Source: Nomia melanderi (lineage: Eukaryota; Arthropoda; Insecta; Hymenoptera; Halictidae). Taken from it: a stretch of DNA of 64,000 nucleotides. Positions 35,308 through 47,735 of the stretch are shown piece by piece. Every line of letters starts with the position of its first letter. Within the stretch, counting starts at the first letter, position 1. The stretch spans positions 7,998,001 to 8,062,000 of the forward strand of contig NC_135002.1 of NCBI RefSeq assembly GCF_051020985.1, written 5' to 3'. Below the pieces are notes generated by a model. It had not been told where the DNA came from. It did no database searches and saw only the letters and a program-made list of their open reading frames with translations. The position numbers and the translations under genes were made by a program.

Positions 35308-38300
35308 TGATGAAATAAGTGCTGAATTGTTAGTGGATTTCTATCGAGGATAATAAGAAATCTTTGTTACAGATTCTATTATTACGTGGCGAATTACGTC
35401 AATACCAACTCGCTTTTATATTAATTACTTTCGCGTGGAAAACGAAAACATTTTAACGTTCAGAACCCTTCAGACCTAATAAAATTCGCGTGAAATTGGC
35501 CTCCACAATAATCGTCCCGACAAATTACCGACCGTCCTATCGCCGCTCGCGGAAAAACCTCCGTTCGTTTCTCGTCGAGCCTCCGGAATCCTCTATTTTC
35601 GTGAAAAACGTTTAAACACAGATCTGAGTTTTCTAAATAACACTCGTTCAGTTTGCGCCGCGCGCAAATACGTGTCGGTGCGCGGGACACACGGTGAACT
35701 CAAAAAATTGCTCGCGCAAAGTCGAACTCGCGTTCAACGTTTTCTGCTCTAAATTAATACGATGATACCGTAAAAATTTCCTGCGACAAAATAAACAACC
35801 CTCGCGAGGTTCGTGACTCGCGGCCTCTCGTTCCAATCTTCGTTTTTTCTTCTCTTTTTTCCCCGGCGCGCACTTTCTTTCTTGTTTTTCGGTGTTTCCT
35901 TTTTCTCATTTTTTCTCCTCTCTCCTCCCCCCTATCCCTCTCTTTCCCCTCTTTTTTTGTAAATAGAGCCGCACGTATTTCGTATATTCATGGCAAGCGT
36001 TCCGAAAGTACGAACGCTTTGACCTCGTTAATTTTGTAACTTGACACGAAGCAATTAACAGAGCGTTCGCAATAAAGTTAAATTTTCCGGGCGCGGCCGG
36101 GGCAAGGGCCGCGCCCAACAGCCGCGATGAATACCGAGAGAGTTATAATTAATTGTAAAGACTGCTTAATTAGCCTCCATTTATCGCGATACGTCGTTAC
36201 AATGCGCGAAAACGTCGCGAACAGAGGCGAAGGAAGGAAAAAGAAGGAGGTCCGTGCCTTTCTGACCGCAACGACAGATGCAGACAAGCTTCCGGGTCAC
36301 GATGCGACGCCCCGCGCCGCATTTCCGCGTTGCCTGGCCCGGCACGGCTTGAAATTCATCTCGTTGAAATTTCCCTCGTTTCAAACGGTATTTGGCTGAT
36401 ATTGTCCCGGCCGTGACACGCTTTTTTCGTTTACATGGGTAATTAAGTTCGCTGGTAATTCGGTGGCAATGAAATCAGGTATCAAAACGGGGCGCGTTCA
36501 TTCACGCGAACCTGCCCCCATTGAAATACGAATCACGATCGTTTCACTTCAGTTACCTTTATTTTGACATTCGCCGCTTTCGTTCCACGGAAACGTTAAT
36601 TTCGCACTGAGAAGTTCAATTATCCTGGACGAAATTATTCCACATATATCCCAGCATATTTTCGCGAGTTTTCAAATATATTTCAACGATACACTGCACT
36701 TGTACGAACGAAGTTCCAAAACTATGTGAACCTGCATTGCATAAAATTCGTTATTTAATTACCCGACGCATAATTTCCTGAACAAACAACTGACTACAAT
36801 TCGCAAACCGATAAGTGCCGCGCTTGCCCCCTACAAATAACGGGCAAATAAAATAAAACCGCGCACACAGACGCACACGTCGAATATTTTCCCAAGCCTC
36901 GCGTGACGCGTTCATCAAAATTTGAGAGTGCCGCTCCGTCGCCACCCCTTGTAAGTACATGTCAAGAGGGGCGGAGGAACTGGCGGCTCGGCGGGAGGTG
37001 GAAATGGCGACAGAGTTCCCTGGGCAAACATGTATCCATCGGTGAATTTTCGGATACCGGCTCGACGGGGCGTAAAACCCCTCAGAAACGCGAGTTCCGG
37101 CGGGAAGGGGTTGAGGGGCGGGGGAGGGAGGGAGGTACATGGAAGGTTCGCGATACTCCGATGTACGCTTATCGCTGCCTCTTGAGAGGATCTAAAAATT
37201 TCCACGGCAATTCCCGCGTGACGCACGCGCATTGTTCGTCTAAACTCGAGACAGGGTCGATGCTTCGCCGGGTCTGGCCTCGGGGATGCGAACCACGCCG
37301 CTCTCCGCGGCCGAAAGAGGGTTTTTGATACGCCGTTAAAATCAAACCGCCCCCCTACCTCCTTTCAGCCTCGTCCGACATGTCGGACGCGGCCGCTGCA
37401 ACGGAATCGGAGATCCTGGCGCGCGAAAAATACCTCCGGGATGCGCTCGCTCTCCCCATATGCAACAAGGAACGAAAAAAAGGGAGTCGAAGAGGGGGGC
37501 GCGGGGGATGGGAATGGAGGGAAAGTCAGCGAAAAAAAGAGGAGCCGAAAGAATCGGAGCGGAGGCTCCACCGCGGGCTTTTCAACCGGGAAATTTAATT
37601 GGCGGTTCTCGAACTTTTCCACGGGCCGAGCATCCACCCCTTTTTTCACTCGGCTATGGTCACGGGGGATGATTATGCTCGGCCGCGTTTGCACTGATCT
37701 TGAACCGCCGCCGCCACCGCGAACAAGATAGAAATATTTCTCCTTGTTTGTCCGCGCGCGCTGCGGTCGGCGAACGCGTTCGCGCGGTTAGAAAAATGCG
37801 ACGGTTCGCGGACAAGGAGTTTATTGAACACGTGAAGTTTGTGTGCCGAAGTGATATTTGTGGTAATGCTGGATGCAAGACACTAATACAGAATATCTAA
37901 AGGTGAAAATAAAACACACTGCAGTTCGCATTATTAATAACCAGGAAGTAAGCATTCCAAAAAACGGACGGTTCTACAATTGAGCCATTTTATTCCTCGA
38001 ATTTCGCCGTGATACACGGAAACATGGTCGCGCTAATTCGAGATCAGCCTGTACATCGGGGAACGAGCAGGAAATATTGTTTCTGTCCGTATAATTTTAA
38101 CGAAAGGTTTCCAGGCTGGAACGCGGCCGTGATCAGTTTCATTTCCCGCCGCGCGAAAAACTCCGCGGAAACCCCGGAGGAATTTCTCTCTCTCTCCCGT
38201 CCCCTTCCCCCCCGGTTTTTCGTCAGATACCAACAACTTGTTTTCTGTTTAACGCGGCCGCGGCAAGGAATCCGCGAGATGGAATTTTTGTTCGTTACAG

Positions 38301-40000
38301 GCGCGCTTTAATACAAATTTTATCGCGGACAAAAGTTCCGTGGCCGGCCTTTTATTCCCCGGGCCGCGGATACGCGTAACCCTGAATAATCATATCGTAA
38401 ATAAACTTATTTGCAAGTGAATTCCTTTCCTTTCCTGCCCCGAGGCTTCTCCCTTTCCTTTCTCTCTTTCTTCGCTTTATTTTATCCCGTCCCCGGCTCC
38501 CCGCCGGTGTTTACTGGTCTCACGTGGTAAACAACTTCATTTATTGTCCGTAAAAACAGGCATTAACCGGGAAAGAAAAGGCCGGCCGCCGAGGATTTTC
38601 CCGGGGACTGAAACAGTTTTCGCACTTGCCGGGAGAGAGGGGGGGAAATTATGCGCGGCGCCGTTTTTCACGGCGCTGGAAGGGAATATTTTAATCTCGA
38701 TCTTGGATTCCGTTAGTTTCAGACGGGAGGGAATTGAAATACTTCCGGCGCGCGGGCGAGCGGACGGAAGCTACGGAAAGTACAAAAGCAGAGTTTTCTT
38801 TATCCAACGGACCATTATCCGAATACTTTAATATTTAAACGTTCCCTTAGCCGGGCTGCGTCTTAGCAGCGAATATTTTTCCCCGTGTTACGATCGTGTC
38901 GATGTGCAGTCCGTTGTTCGAAAGGGAACGGACGCTTTGGAAGTTTTATTAAAAAAAAAAGAAGTCGCGCGTATACCTGCTCGTAGCTTCTTTCACTTTG
39001 TTGCTAGAGAATATTTCGAAGTTCTGTTTTGATGGGCTCACTTTTAATCCGCGGAGTGTACGTCGATGCGTGAATTCAATGTTTTCGAAGAAGGAAGTTG
39101 TTTTCGTTGGCCGCGGGGCACGAATCGACGGAGAACGATGTTTCACGTGAATTATACCGATGATGTTAGATTCGGGATCGATCACGCCAATCGTTACGCG
39201 ATACGAATGCTGTAATAACGAATAAAGTAAATATTATACCGCTAAACGGCGAAATAAAATACGACACCGAGGAAACACTGTTCACTTTATTTCACCGAGG
39301 TTATATACACCGTGCGCATAACATAATCCAGTTATAGATGGAATAAAATTGATTTAACGGCCACGAGGAATTTAATCCGACAGATTAAAAGTGTTGAATG
39401 GAAATCAATTTATGGGGACGTCATATTATGGAATTAATAATGTTATCGAAATCGATTCCCGTTCACCGTTGAAAACTCCATCCCCGCTGTTTATTACGCT
39501 TTCCCCATTTTTCCCCGCGACGCTCGGCATTGTTATCAACATTAATTATCGCATAAAGGTGGGCATTTATAAAAGACTGCGTGTATAATAACTCTCGAAT
39601 TATTTCGAAGTTCCGCGGGCATTATGATTATCGAATAAATCTCTCCGACCCTCTGTTCTTCGTTATTCAAAAATTTGTTGAAAACCGTACAGTTATAATA
39701 TCGAATACTCCAATCATTTCACTGCAGAAATGACAATCATTATTGTTCCATTACAAAAACCAATTTTTTTGCTCGATCGCATCGTAATATCGCACGAACG
39801 AAACGATAATAAAGTTTCATTAACTCTCGCCGCGCCGCGGAAAGTCCGAGAAAATACAAAAAAAAAAACCCCCCACTCATTTCCCGTAACTTCACACGGA
39901 ACCGCGCTCCATCCCGAGAACAAAGACGCCCCGGACCGAAATCCATAACATTCGGAACAGTCGCCGAAACTCGCGCGTTCGCGGGAACAGTTCCATCCCG
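35308..40000. other. Non-coding stretch with GC-rich patches
   Basis: Alternating AT-rich and GC-rich sequence: GC-rich at about 36080-36360, 36900-37850 and 38130-38800. Many overlapping ORFs (36751-37328, 37365-37731, 37660-37900, 38009-38311, 38544-38831 and others) conflict in frame and have no domains. A pyrimidine tract lies at 35829-35959, a G-rich tract at 37100-37138 and a poly-A run at 38951-38961. No gene found. Confidence 0.45.
35829..35959. repeat. Long pyrimidine-rich tract
   Basis: About 130 bp almost entirely C/T on the plus strand, with long T and C runs. Read on the minus strand it is a purine tract, so it cannot serve as a polypyrimidine tract for a minus-strand intron. 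Confidence 0.7.
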
Positions 40001-40940
40001 CAGGGCGGACGGCGGAGCGTCCGTCCCGAAAATACAGTGGCCAACGTGGCCGATATAAACTTCGACTTCGATACCCGCCGCCGCTGTCCGGCGTTAATTG
40101 GCTATCCCGACGAACCTCTGTTTTCTTCAGGTCAAGTGGAAACGTTGCAATTAAATCGCTCGCGGCGCCGACCCGGCCGGACAATGGGTCGCCGGAGGAC
40201 ACAGCTCGCGGCGCGGCCCCCTAACCCCGGCGACCTGTCGGTGATCGAATTAAAAGCCAATGGAAAAAGTGAAAAATAGTACGAGCAAAACAAAAAATTG
40301 AAAAAAAAAGAACGAAAACGAAGAAAACGCGAAACAATATGCGGAAAGAATATTGCGGCGAACGGTAAATTAACGGAGCGAACACGGGCCGACGCGTATC
40401 GACGCGCTCGTGCCGATCTTCCGCGGGTTCAGAGGGAAATTTTCATTGTGGCGTGCTCGGAACACTCGGCAAATGGACCGCCATCGATAAACTCCGCGGA
40501 TCCGTGGGGGAGGAGCGCGGAGCGCGCGAAAAAAAGTGAAATAAGAGGTAACGAGAGGGTGGGGACCGAGATATCCGGTAAAAAGATTAATCCTTTCAGT
40601 GCCTTGAACGTGCACGAGCCACGTCCGCTTTCATTTCTTCGTTAATAACGTCCGTGTGTACACGAGCCCGCGGCTCGCTCGTCGCGCTGATCAAATAGCA
40701 TGCCTTTAAATGTACACGAAACCCGTCCGTCCTCCGCCGGATGTATATTAGGGCGGCTAATAAATTCATGAACAACTTCGGGCTTTAATAACGTTTCCGG
40801 AGCCGGACACGCGTTTAATGAAATTTTCGTGTAATTATGCCGGCTGCGACCGGCTCGAATAACCTAATCCCGATCCGGATGATTTTCTACCGCGAACGAG
40901 AAGACGTGACGAAACCATTGCGCCATCCCTTTGCTCCCAT
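40001..40940. other. GC-rich block
   Basis: CpG-rich, with overlapping ORFs on both strands (39714-40202 minus, 40037-40279 and 40298-40645 plus), all basic or Arg-rich and without domains. Plus-strand sequence to the left (39720-39960) is A/C-rich; to the right (40950-41280) it is G/T-rich. Confidence 0.45.
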
Positions 40941-41826
40941 GGAAATGGATCCCGACCGTTGTATGGAAATGTTGTAAAGTGCGGGGAAAATGTGTTTTGG
41001 GATAGTTGCGTTGGAACATTGGAATTCGATGTTGCTCACTGTTTCGTGAATTTCTCTGGGTGTCTTCGATTTGTCAGTTTCACAGCTTGTTAATGTTATT
41101 GGGATAGTTTTGCGAGGAAACGTGTATGGGGGTGGGTTGGATTGAAACGTTGGTGATTCCTATTTTGATCGGTAGTTTAGCTTATTTTGTGATTTAGGAT
41201 TTGGGAGTGATTAATTAAGGTGTTTTGTAAATAGAGTTTGCTAAGAAATGTTATGAAGTAGATGTAAAAGGGTGAAATTGGGGAATTTAACTTCTAACCT
41301 TGTTACAACTACATAGTTCGTCGATTTACTTTGAAACGAGGAATCATACACGTGTTTAGTAGTTTTTGCTCACCGGTATATAAAACTATGGTCGTCTTTT
41401 AAGAAGTTCCTCCGGAAGTACAGCACTTTTCCACCGGCAGATCACTTGTTGCAACTTCGACGTTCGTTTTTCAACTGAAATTTTTTCCCTGGTACCTACC
41501 ACCTACCTCTTTCTTTCTTCTTCTTGCAGATGCGCCTTCGAATCCCTCAGGAAAGTTACCTGAACCTACGGTCCAGTTTTCTATCGCTCCGTTGCAAATG
41601 TTTACGAAGTTTTTCGCAAGCGAATATACCGTTACTTCGCGAAAACCTATCTCCCCCGGCTTCCGTCTTCAAGGCATATATAAACATTACTCAACACTAA
41701 TGCATACTTTCCCAAACATTTTTTCTTCATTATTCCAAGCCACTACCAATCATTTTCCACGACAATTCAACATTTCTAATCGTCAGTTCCAAACAAAACT
41801 AATTCCAAAGATCCAAACATCTACTA
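40941..41826. other. Non-coding stretch, G/T-rich then C/T-rich
   Basis: Line 41101-41160 counts G25 T18 A12 C5, extreme for this window. After about 41440 the plus strand turns C/T- and then A/C-rich. The 94-codon ORF 41592-41876 runs into the type B element and is not supported as a gene. Confidence 0.5.
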
Positions 41827-42014
41827 TTAACACTAAAGCTACTAGGCGTCCTCTTTCGCAATTATTAAAAAGATAATAGATGTTTCTATAGGAAATTATC
41901 AAAGAAATTAATTTAACGTCACGCAAACTGGATTGTAGAACAATTTAAAAGAACGTCGAATCAATTGAAAACTGTCAAAGGGTCGATTTACCTGCTCGGT
42001 AGTTGTAGCGTCAA
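41827..42014 (-). mobile_element. Type B TTAA MITE, copy 4 (inverted)
   Basis: Opens TTAACACTAAAGCTACTAGG and closes CTGCTCGGTAGTTGTAGCG followed by TCAA, so it is inverted relative to copies 1-3. Internal TTAAAAAGATAATAGATG and AAACTG marks match the family. 188 bp, with a deletion near its left end. Confidence 0.8.
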
Positions 42015-42535
42015 CTAACAAATTGAAATATAATCAGATAATCATATTGTCTGACGGCGTGAGCACTCAGAATACAATTTTTCAAATGCCATTCCCGGGT
42101 TGCCGAACGAGAAAACGATTTCTGCGGCCGGCCGATCGATCGCCAATTATAAAAGTCAACAAACAATATTCCTGGGGGCGGTATAAATTAATTTACTCGT
42201 TCCTCGGCGCCCCGTCGAGAAGTATTTATGTAGACTTAACGAGGCTCACGGTTCACACTCTTCAATTATTCCGCGCGGCGCTCGGACTTCGGTCGCCCGC
42301 ATCTCGCCGCGCGGATAAAAATGAAAGATTGATAGATCAGGAACGATAATACGGGAGGGAGCAGGGGTTCAAAGTGAATATCGATCAGCCAGCCGGTTTC
42401 CTTATTAACCCAATTAATCGCGCGGCCCGAGTCGAAATGCAAATCTTGTCACCGTTCCAAGTGAAACAGGTCGATGGAAGTAGCGCCTGACCGAACAAAT
42501 CCGATCCAATCGAAGCGAGAATTTCCGCCTCCCTG
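42015..42535. other. Short stretch, no gene seen
   Basis: Mixed composition. The 108-codon plus ORF 42023-42349 and the 60-codon minus ORF that runs from the ratchet site (42385-42567) have no recognisable domain. Confidence 0.5.
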
Positions 42536-42580
42536 GAAATTCGTTGACTCACCTGAAACAGAAGCAAAAGAACGCTGTCA
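42536..42580 (-). promoter_or_regulatory. Ratchet point 3 (recursive splice site) candidate
   Basis: On the minus strand the pyrimidine tract CTTTTGCTTCTGTTTCAG is followed directly by GTGAGT, so the AG|GT junction is 42553|42552. It fits the recursive consensus very well: 13 of the 15 bases before CAG are pyrimidines. It shares strand and architecture with sites at 17276 and 3775. An ordinary acceptor starting a coding exon is possible, because the frame downstream is open for about 55 codons, but I recognise no protein in it. Confidence 0.6.
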
Positions 42581-43191
42581 GTGGGATTGTGCGCGCGAGA
42601 ATGACTGATAGAAACGTGTCACGTGTCCCGTCCATTTTTTTTTTCACCGTCCTTCCTCTCTCCCCCGTCTTTTTCTCGCTTTTTTTTGCGAAAATATAAA
42701 TTGTTCGACAGGTACAGTGACGTGCTCGGACTGTAACGCGGTCGTCGAACCGTGACTCCCGTATAGCGCCCGTGAATAGTTAAATAACGCGATAAACTTG
42801 TTCGCCTCCCATTGTACACGCAAAAAGAAAAACAGTGGCCGCGGAAAAATGAAAATTATTCGGTCTACAAATTAACCGTCGCGTGCACGTCCGCGGTGTA
42901 ATAGCACGCCGCCGCGGCGTCGGAATGCTTGGATTTACAATTTTAATCAGTTCACTTGTTCGAGCGTGATACGGAATTGGAGAGCGTGCACGGGGACGGT
43001 GCGAAATAAAGATCGAAGGGATTATTAGGAATTGGTCATGATCGTGCAACCGATCGGAGAATTAACTGGGAATTGGAATGAGAGCGCAACGAGTCTTACG
43101 AAAATGATAAATAAGTGTCGGAAAAGTGAAATTTGCGTAAGTATACAGTTTACTTATAGAATTTTACGTAATTTGCGTAACGGGATTATCA
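42581..43191. other. Short stretch, no gene seen
   Basis: T-rich runs at 42637-42690, then mixed sequence. Nothing recognised. Confidence 0.5.
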
Positions 43192-43418
43192 TTAACGTTA
43201 AAACTACCGAGCAGTGAAATTGACTTTTTGAGATTCTTTCATAGAAACTCCAAGAGTGCATCTATTGAGATTTTAATTGACTTCAAATGCAGTTTGCGCT
43301 TTGTTAAATCAATTTCTTTAATAATTTCTCAGAGAAACATCCGTTTCCATTTAAATCACTGCAAAAAGAAGAAATCAGGAATGGGTTATTTTGACCCCTC
43401 TGGTAGTTTTAGTGTTAA
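43192..43418 (+). mobile_element. Type B TTAA MITE, copy 5 (full length)
   Basis: A good reference copy: TTAACGTTAAAACTACCGAG at the left, CTGGTAGTTTTAGTGTTAA at the right, TTAA intact on both sides, 227 bp. Internal order: GAAACTCCAAGAGTGCATC, TTTCTTTAATAATTTCTCAG, GAAGAAATCAGGAATGGG, then GACCCCTCTGG. The 69-codon ORF 43228-43437 lies inside it and is spurious. Confidence 0.95.
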
Positions 43419-44276
43419 GGACGCCTACGTTCAATAGGATCGACCAGCAGCAAAGCGACGTTTCGAAAAAATAAGATGTTCGGTCTACATTCTTAATTAT
43501 CCGAGCGATTTACGTAAATGCCGCGTTCTTGGGAATTTCGAAATTCAATGTGATCGTAATATCTATGGTAAAATAACTTCAGGCGGAATTACTTATTCAG
43601 TTTGCTTATTTTAATACTCGAGCAATTTAAATGAATATACCTTGCACCTGTGAGTTTCGAAATTTGACGCGGCTCGTACCGATGGAAAATAAGTTCCGAT
43701 GAAATTCGGTTAAAGCGATAATTCGATACAGGCAGCGTTCGTTACGGGGCGTTGAATGAATTTCGCGCGAGATAATATTCGTAACCCGGCTTTATTTAGA
43801 AGATATTCCCGTGAAGTTAACATTTTTCTTCGGTTCACGTTGGAAATTTAGAAAGGAGATGTGGCATGATATTGAAATCCATTTCGAAGTTTTCATTTTT
43901 ACACATTTCAGATTATTAATAGGTACGAATTCGCGGAGTGAATTACACAAAATGAAACCAATTTAAGTAATTAAATTATTTTATTGAATCGCCTGATCAT
44001 TAGTCCGAGTTTATCTGGCAGAATATCACTGCGCTAGGTTGCATTATTTATAACATACAAAAATGTTCAAACAATAATTGTTTCATTGTGTAAATTACAG
44101 TAATTCAATTTAGTTCAACATGGCGTTCAATATTTTAACCCTTAACGGAGCAATGCGGCCATATTAACGGCATGGCACTTTTACTTTCTGGGTCCAATGC
44201 CGTGAATATGGCGGCAAAAGTTACTTTTATCATTTCTATTGTTGTAATATTTACAATTAATACGCTAAGTATTATG
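43419..44276. other. AT-rich stretch with a hairpin
   Basis: AT-rich and non-coding; an inverted repeat at 44158-44212 is listed separately. Confidence 0.5.
44158..44212. repeat. Inverted repeat, 16-bp arms
   Basis: GCCATATTAACGGCAT at 44158-44173 pairs with ATGCCGTGAATATGGC at 44197-44212, with one mismatch and a 23-nt loop. It sits 20 bp right of TTAACCCTTAACGG (44136-44149), so it may be the subterminal hairpin of another TTAA element, but no matching right end is seen. Confidence 0.7.
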
Positions 44277-44481
44277 TTAAGACACTTTCCATTCCTGATG
44301 TTTTCTTTTTACAATTATTAAAAAGATGACAGATGTTTCTACGAGAAATTATTAAAAACATTCATTTACCATTACGAACACCGAATTGCAAATCAATTGA
44401 AATCTCAATATATTCACCCTTGGAGTTTCTATAGAGAAATTTCAAAAAGTTTATTTACCTGCTTGGTAGTTTTAGTGTTAA
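44277..44481 (-). mobile_element. Type B TTAA MITE, copy 6 (inverted)
   Basis: The left TTAA at 44277 is followed by GACACTTTCCATTCCTGATG, so about 20 bp of the expected end is missing. The right end CTTGGTAGTTTTAGTGTTAA is intact. Internal CCTTGGAGTTTCTATAGAG matches the family. 205 bp. The 61-codon ORF 44397-44582 reads through its end and is spurious. Confidence 0.85.
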
Positions 44482-45707
44482 TATATTTGGGTGTGATGGT
44501 TGGTTATGCACTATATAATACACCTGGCGTGCAAGAAGAAAAAATGACGAAACTTCCGGTGTTTTCCATGATTATCGACTGAAAACCCCTTGCGCCATCG
44601 ACGATCAAAGTTAGATGTGAGTTAATGACTCGAGGCACTTCGCTAACTTTTCCAAGTTACGCTCTTCCGTATACTTGTACACCTGGCTCTGCATATATGT
44701 TCTCGTGTAAATTAAGTATGGGAGCTTATGGTAATCTGGTCGATATAAATTTTCCGCAATACTCGACACCGACATCCATTAACAGTGTTAACTTGTGGAC
44801 GGTGTTTCGCAGCGATCTTCCTCTTTTCGAGATCCTTATATCGCGCTATAGGAATTCATTACAGTATTGTTATCAAGATATAAAAGATAAGATAAGGATA
44901 AAATATAATAATTATAAATTAAACTCTTAATTAAATTAAAAGGGAAATCTGAGTTTTCATGTAGAAAAATCTGCAGACCACGTAGAAAATTTCTCTGATG
45001 AAAGTACAGTCTCAACGAAATGTTTGCTAACGATAAACAGTGAATTAATTAACAATACCCGTGTAATATACATAAGCAGATGGATATTTTCTAAATGTTA
45101 CTCTGATTTACATCAGAGTATTATTATTTTCAAAGGGCAAACAAGCTCAATTGAAATTACACACGAGTAAAAGCAGATCAAACAAAATCTTCCCTCGCAA
45201 AGGCGCTTTAAGGATTTCAACGACAAGCTTAACCTTTTTTTCGAAGGAAACATGCTTTTCAAAATGATGCAACTTTAGTTTAATCCGAGGTAAACCTTGT
45301 TGATTTTTAAGCGCTTCATCCCTGGCGGGATGGCCCAGATAAACTGTTACACGCTATTTCCCCTAAATCTACAACGGACGCGCGCTTTCTTCTTTAAATA
45401 AAGACCAGAGTGTCTTTTTCGTTTGAGATGATCGTCAAAACCACAAACTAGTTACCGCTCACATTTTTTAAAGAAATTAACATATAAAAACGAATCCATC
45501 TCTCTAAGCCAATTTTTCTTCTCTGCAACTACTCTACAAAAATATTCAAAACATCAATCAACCAAAGAGAAAAGCACAATTTAACAATAAACTGAATTCA
45601 AACGACACACGACTGGAATCTTACTCTTTAACGATCAACAATCTTTTAGTAACATTCGCCTCGAAACAATCGAACATTCAGTGAACTAAAATAAAACACT
45701 GATACCT
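44482..45707. other. AT-rich stretch, no gene seen
   Basis: Contains a 9-bp perfect hairpin at 45099-45120 (TACTCTGAT, ATCAGAGTA). The ORF 44625-44930 (101 codons) has no recognisable domain. Confidence 0.5.
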
Positions 45708-45930
45708 TTAACCCTTTGCGCTTCAATGTGGAGCGTGACTCGATATCAGTTTTATTCATAGATGTGATTGCTTGTCAAGATATTTTTAAAATAGATTATA
45801 TTATTAAATGAAAATCGTTTACACTGCTCTCTACAGACTATTTTTTAAAATGCATTTCAAATAAAATATCGTAATAATACAGAGTTATCGAGGAAAAAAT
45901 GCGAAAGAAATTCGGAGTGCAAAGGGTTAA
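45708..45930. mobile_element. Type C TTAA element, copy 3
   Basis: The left end TTAACCCTTTGCGCTTCAAT and the right end CGGAGTGCAAAGGGTTAA form terminal inverted repeats, TTAACCCTTTGCRCTYC. TTAA is intact at both ends. 223 bp, non-coding, AT-rich inside. CCCTTTGC-type ends at TTAA are known from piggyBac-type MITEs in other animals. Confidence 0.85.
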
Positions 45931-47425
45931 CACAACAAAACATCATAATAAATACATATAAAATCATCATTTGCCACGAGAATTTCGAACGTTTTGTGGA
46001 ACAATACATATTTTTTCATAACAAAGGCAAATGATATTGGAAATAATTGTTAATCACCTGGTATCACGGTACACGTGTTACACTAGTTATTTGTGTTGCT
46101 AAGTATTTCTATTTGACATCAGTATTTTTATTGTAATTGTATTTCAGCAATTTTATCGTCATTCTATCATCAATTTTATCATCATAAGTGATCAACGATC
46201 CACAGATTAATCCTCTGAAAGCCCATGTAACCTTGAAGTCACATATCAGTATATTGGCATCTTGTTGATTTATTTCATTTTCCACTCAAAGTGGTGAATA
46301 AAATTAAGTAATCAGTTAACTTTCATACGCTCAGACATAAAAGTTCAACGCCATTGTAACTAGAAAGTTACAAAATACATTCGTTTGATGAAATTATTGA
46401 AACTATCGAATACACTGTTAATTCGTATTCACATGTTGATACTTATTAATTTTGTATCGAATAGATTTTGTTATAATCATTAACGAAAATTCGGCCCATG
46501 GAGGGTCGCGCGATGACAAGTACGATCCACCGCCTATTATCCAGTGATAGCGTGAAGAAGCTTATCGCGATATTGTTTTGTCAAGTGGTACGGCTGCCAA
46601 TTACCGGCTAAGAAATCCGATTCGCCCCGTCAACCCTTCCGGGGTCGATGTATCCGTCGCGCTTTAACGAAGGGGCCGACCTTCCCCGTTTGGCCGCGTT
46701 TTGCGCTTCGCGAGCATTTCGTTTTTGACTGCACGTCCCGCCGTCAGATCGATACGCGGCAGAGATACGCGAAGGAAAATGTCTGTTCGTAAGCCGCGCC
46801 CACGTTTTGGCATCACGTTCCGCGCTCCTCTCTCCTTTTTTCGTCCTGCCACCCCTTCCCCCCGTCGAACTGGTCCACCCTCCTCCCCGCGGACCGCCAA
46901 TCCGATCCTTCATTAACTCTTTGAGAGAAAACCCTACCTCGCCGCGCATATATGCACCGGAACGTTCCAAGCAAACCGGCTCAAATTGCACGCGAACCGA
47001 TCGAAAAAAACAAGCATTGGCAGCGGAAGATCCTTGTCGCTGGAAATATAGCTGGTAATCAGTTTTAATTAGCTACACTGTAATTTTATCGTGACCCGAG
47101 CACGGCGTGGCGCGTTTGTTTTAATGCGTTCGCAGCGTTCGTTCGAGAGGGAACAGGATAAAGGGTTTTATTTATATTAAAAGCAGATGTTAGGTTGTTA
47201 CGCTGTTGCGATGGGGACACCCATGGCGGCGGATATAAATTTCAATTCAACGCCGGGCTTGCGAGAATTAGTTTGTGGGGGTTGACGTAAAAATCTCTGG
47301 TTGAATTTTGAGTCGGCGAGGCTTTCGGAATATGCGACTGTGATTATACCGTGTGTAATATTCTTCCTCGCGATGTGTTTTATTAATATTCGCAAGATTT
47401 TTCGAAGGAAGGACGGGTTCAAAGG
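45931..47425. other. AT-rich then GC-rich stretch, no gene seen
   Basis: AT-rich to about 46480, GC-rich at 46490-47190. Overlapping ORFs (46608-46991 minus, 46701-47058 plus) are basic, low-complexity and conflict in frame. No gene found. Confidence 0.5.
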
Positions 47426-47735
47426 GCGGGACGAAATGACCCATTCCTGATGTCTCTTTGCAATCTTTAAAAAGATAACAGATGTTTCTCTGAGAAATTA
47501 TTAACACTATTTCTGAAATTTTCACTTAAAATTATTTTCCTAGTTACGCTATTTGGCCTCAATTGAATTTTGGACATTTCCTATAATTTCATAATCGTTA
47601 CTGAAAAAGTCGAATAGTCAGTTCAGAATATACTAAACTCGGAAAATAATTTTAATTGAAAAAATTCTGAGTAAATTAAAGTTTCAGTTCAGGAATTTCA
47701 AAAAGTCGATTCCACTGATCGGTAGTTTGTATTAA
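47426..47735 (-). mobile_element. Type B TTAA MITE, copy 7, split by an insertion
   Basis: The left part 47426-47500 carries GGGACGAAATGACCCATTCC, GATAACAGATGTTTCTCTG and AGAAATTA. The right part from about 47690 carries GAATTTCAAAAAGTCGATT and ends GATCGGTAGTTTGTATTAA at 47735. A type F element (47501-47679) separates the halves. The outermost left end is lost. Confidence 0.75.
47501..47679. mobile_element. Type F TTAA element nested in a type B copy
   Basis: Bounded by TTAA at 47501 and 47676. The two ends match over about 40 bp as inverted repeats, with the perfect core AAAATTATTTTCC at 47529-47541 against GGAAAATAATTTT at 47641-47653. 179 bp, non-coding. Lying inside a type B copy, it must be younger than that copy. 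Confidence 0.7.

Noticed and set aside
39714..40202. 162-codon minus ORF
   Set aside because: GC-block ORF with conflicting open frames and no recognisable family.
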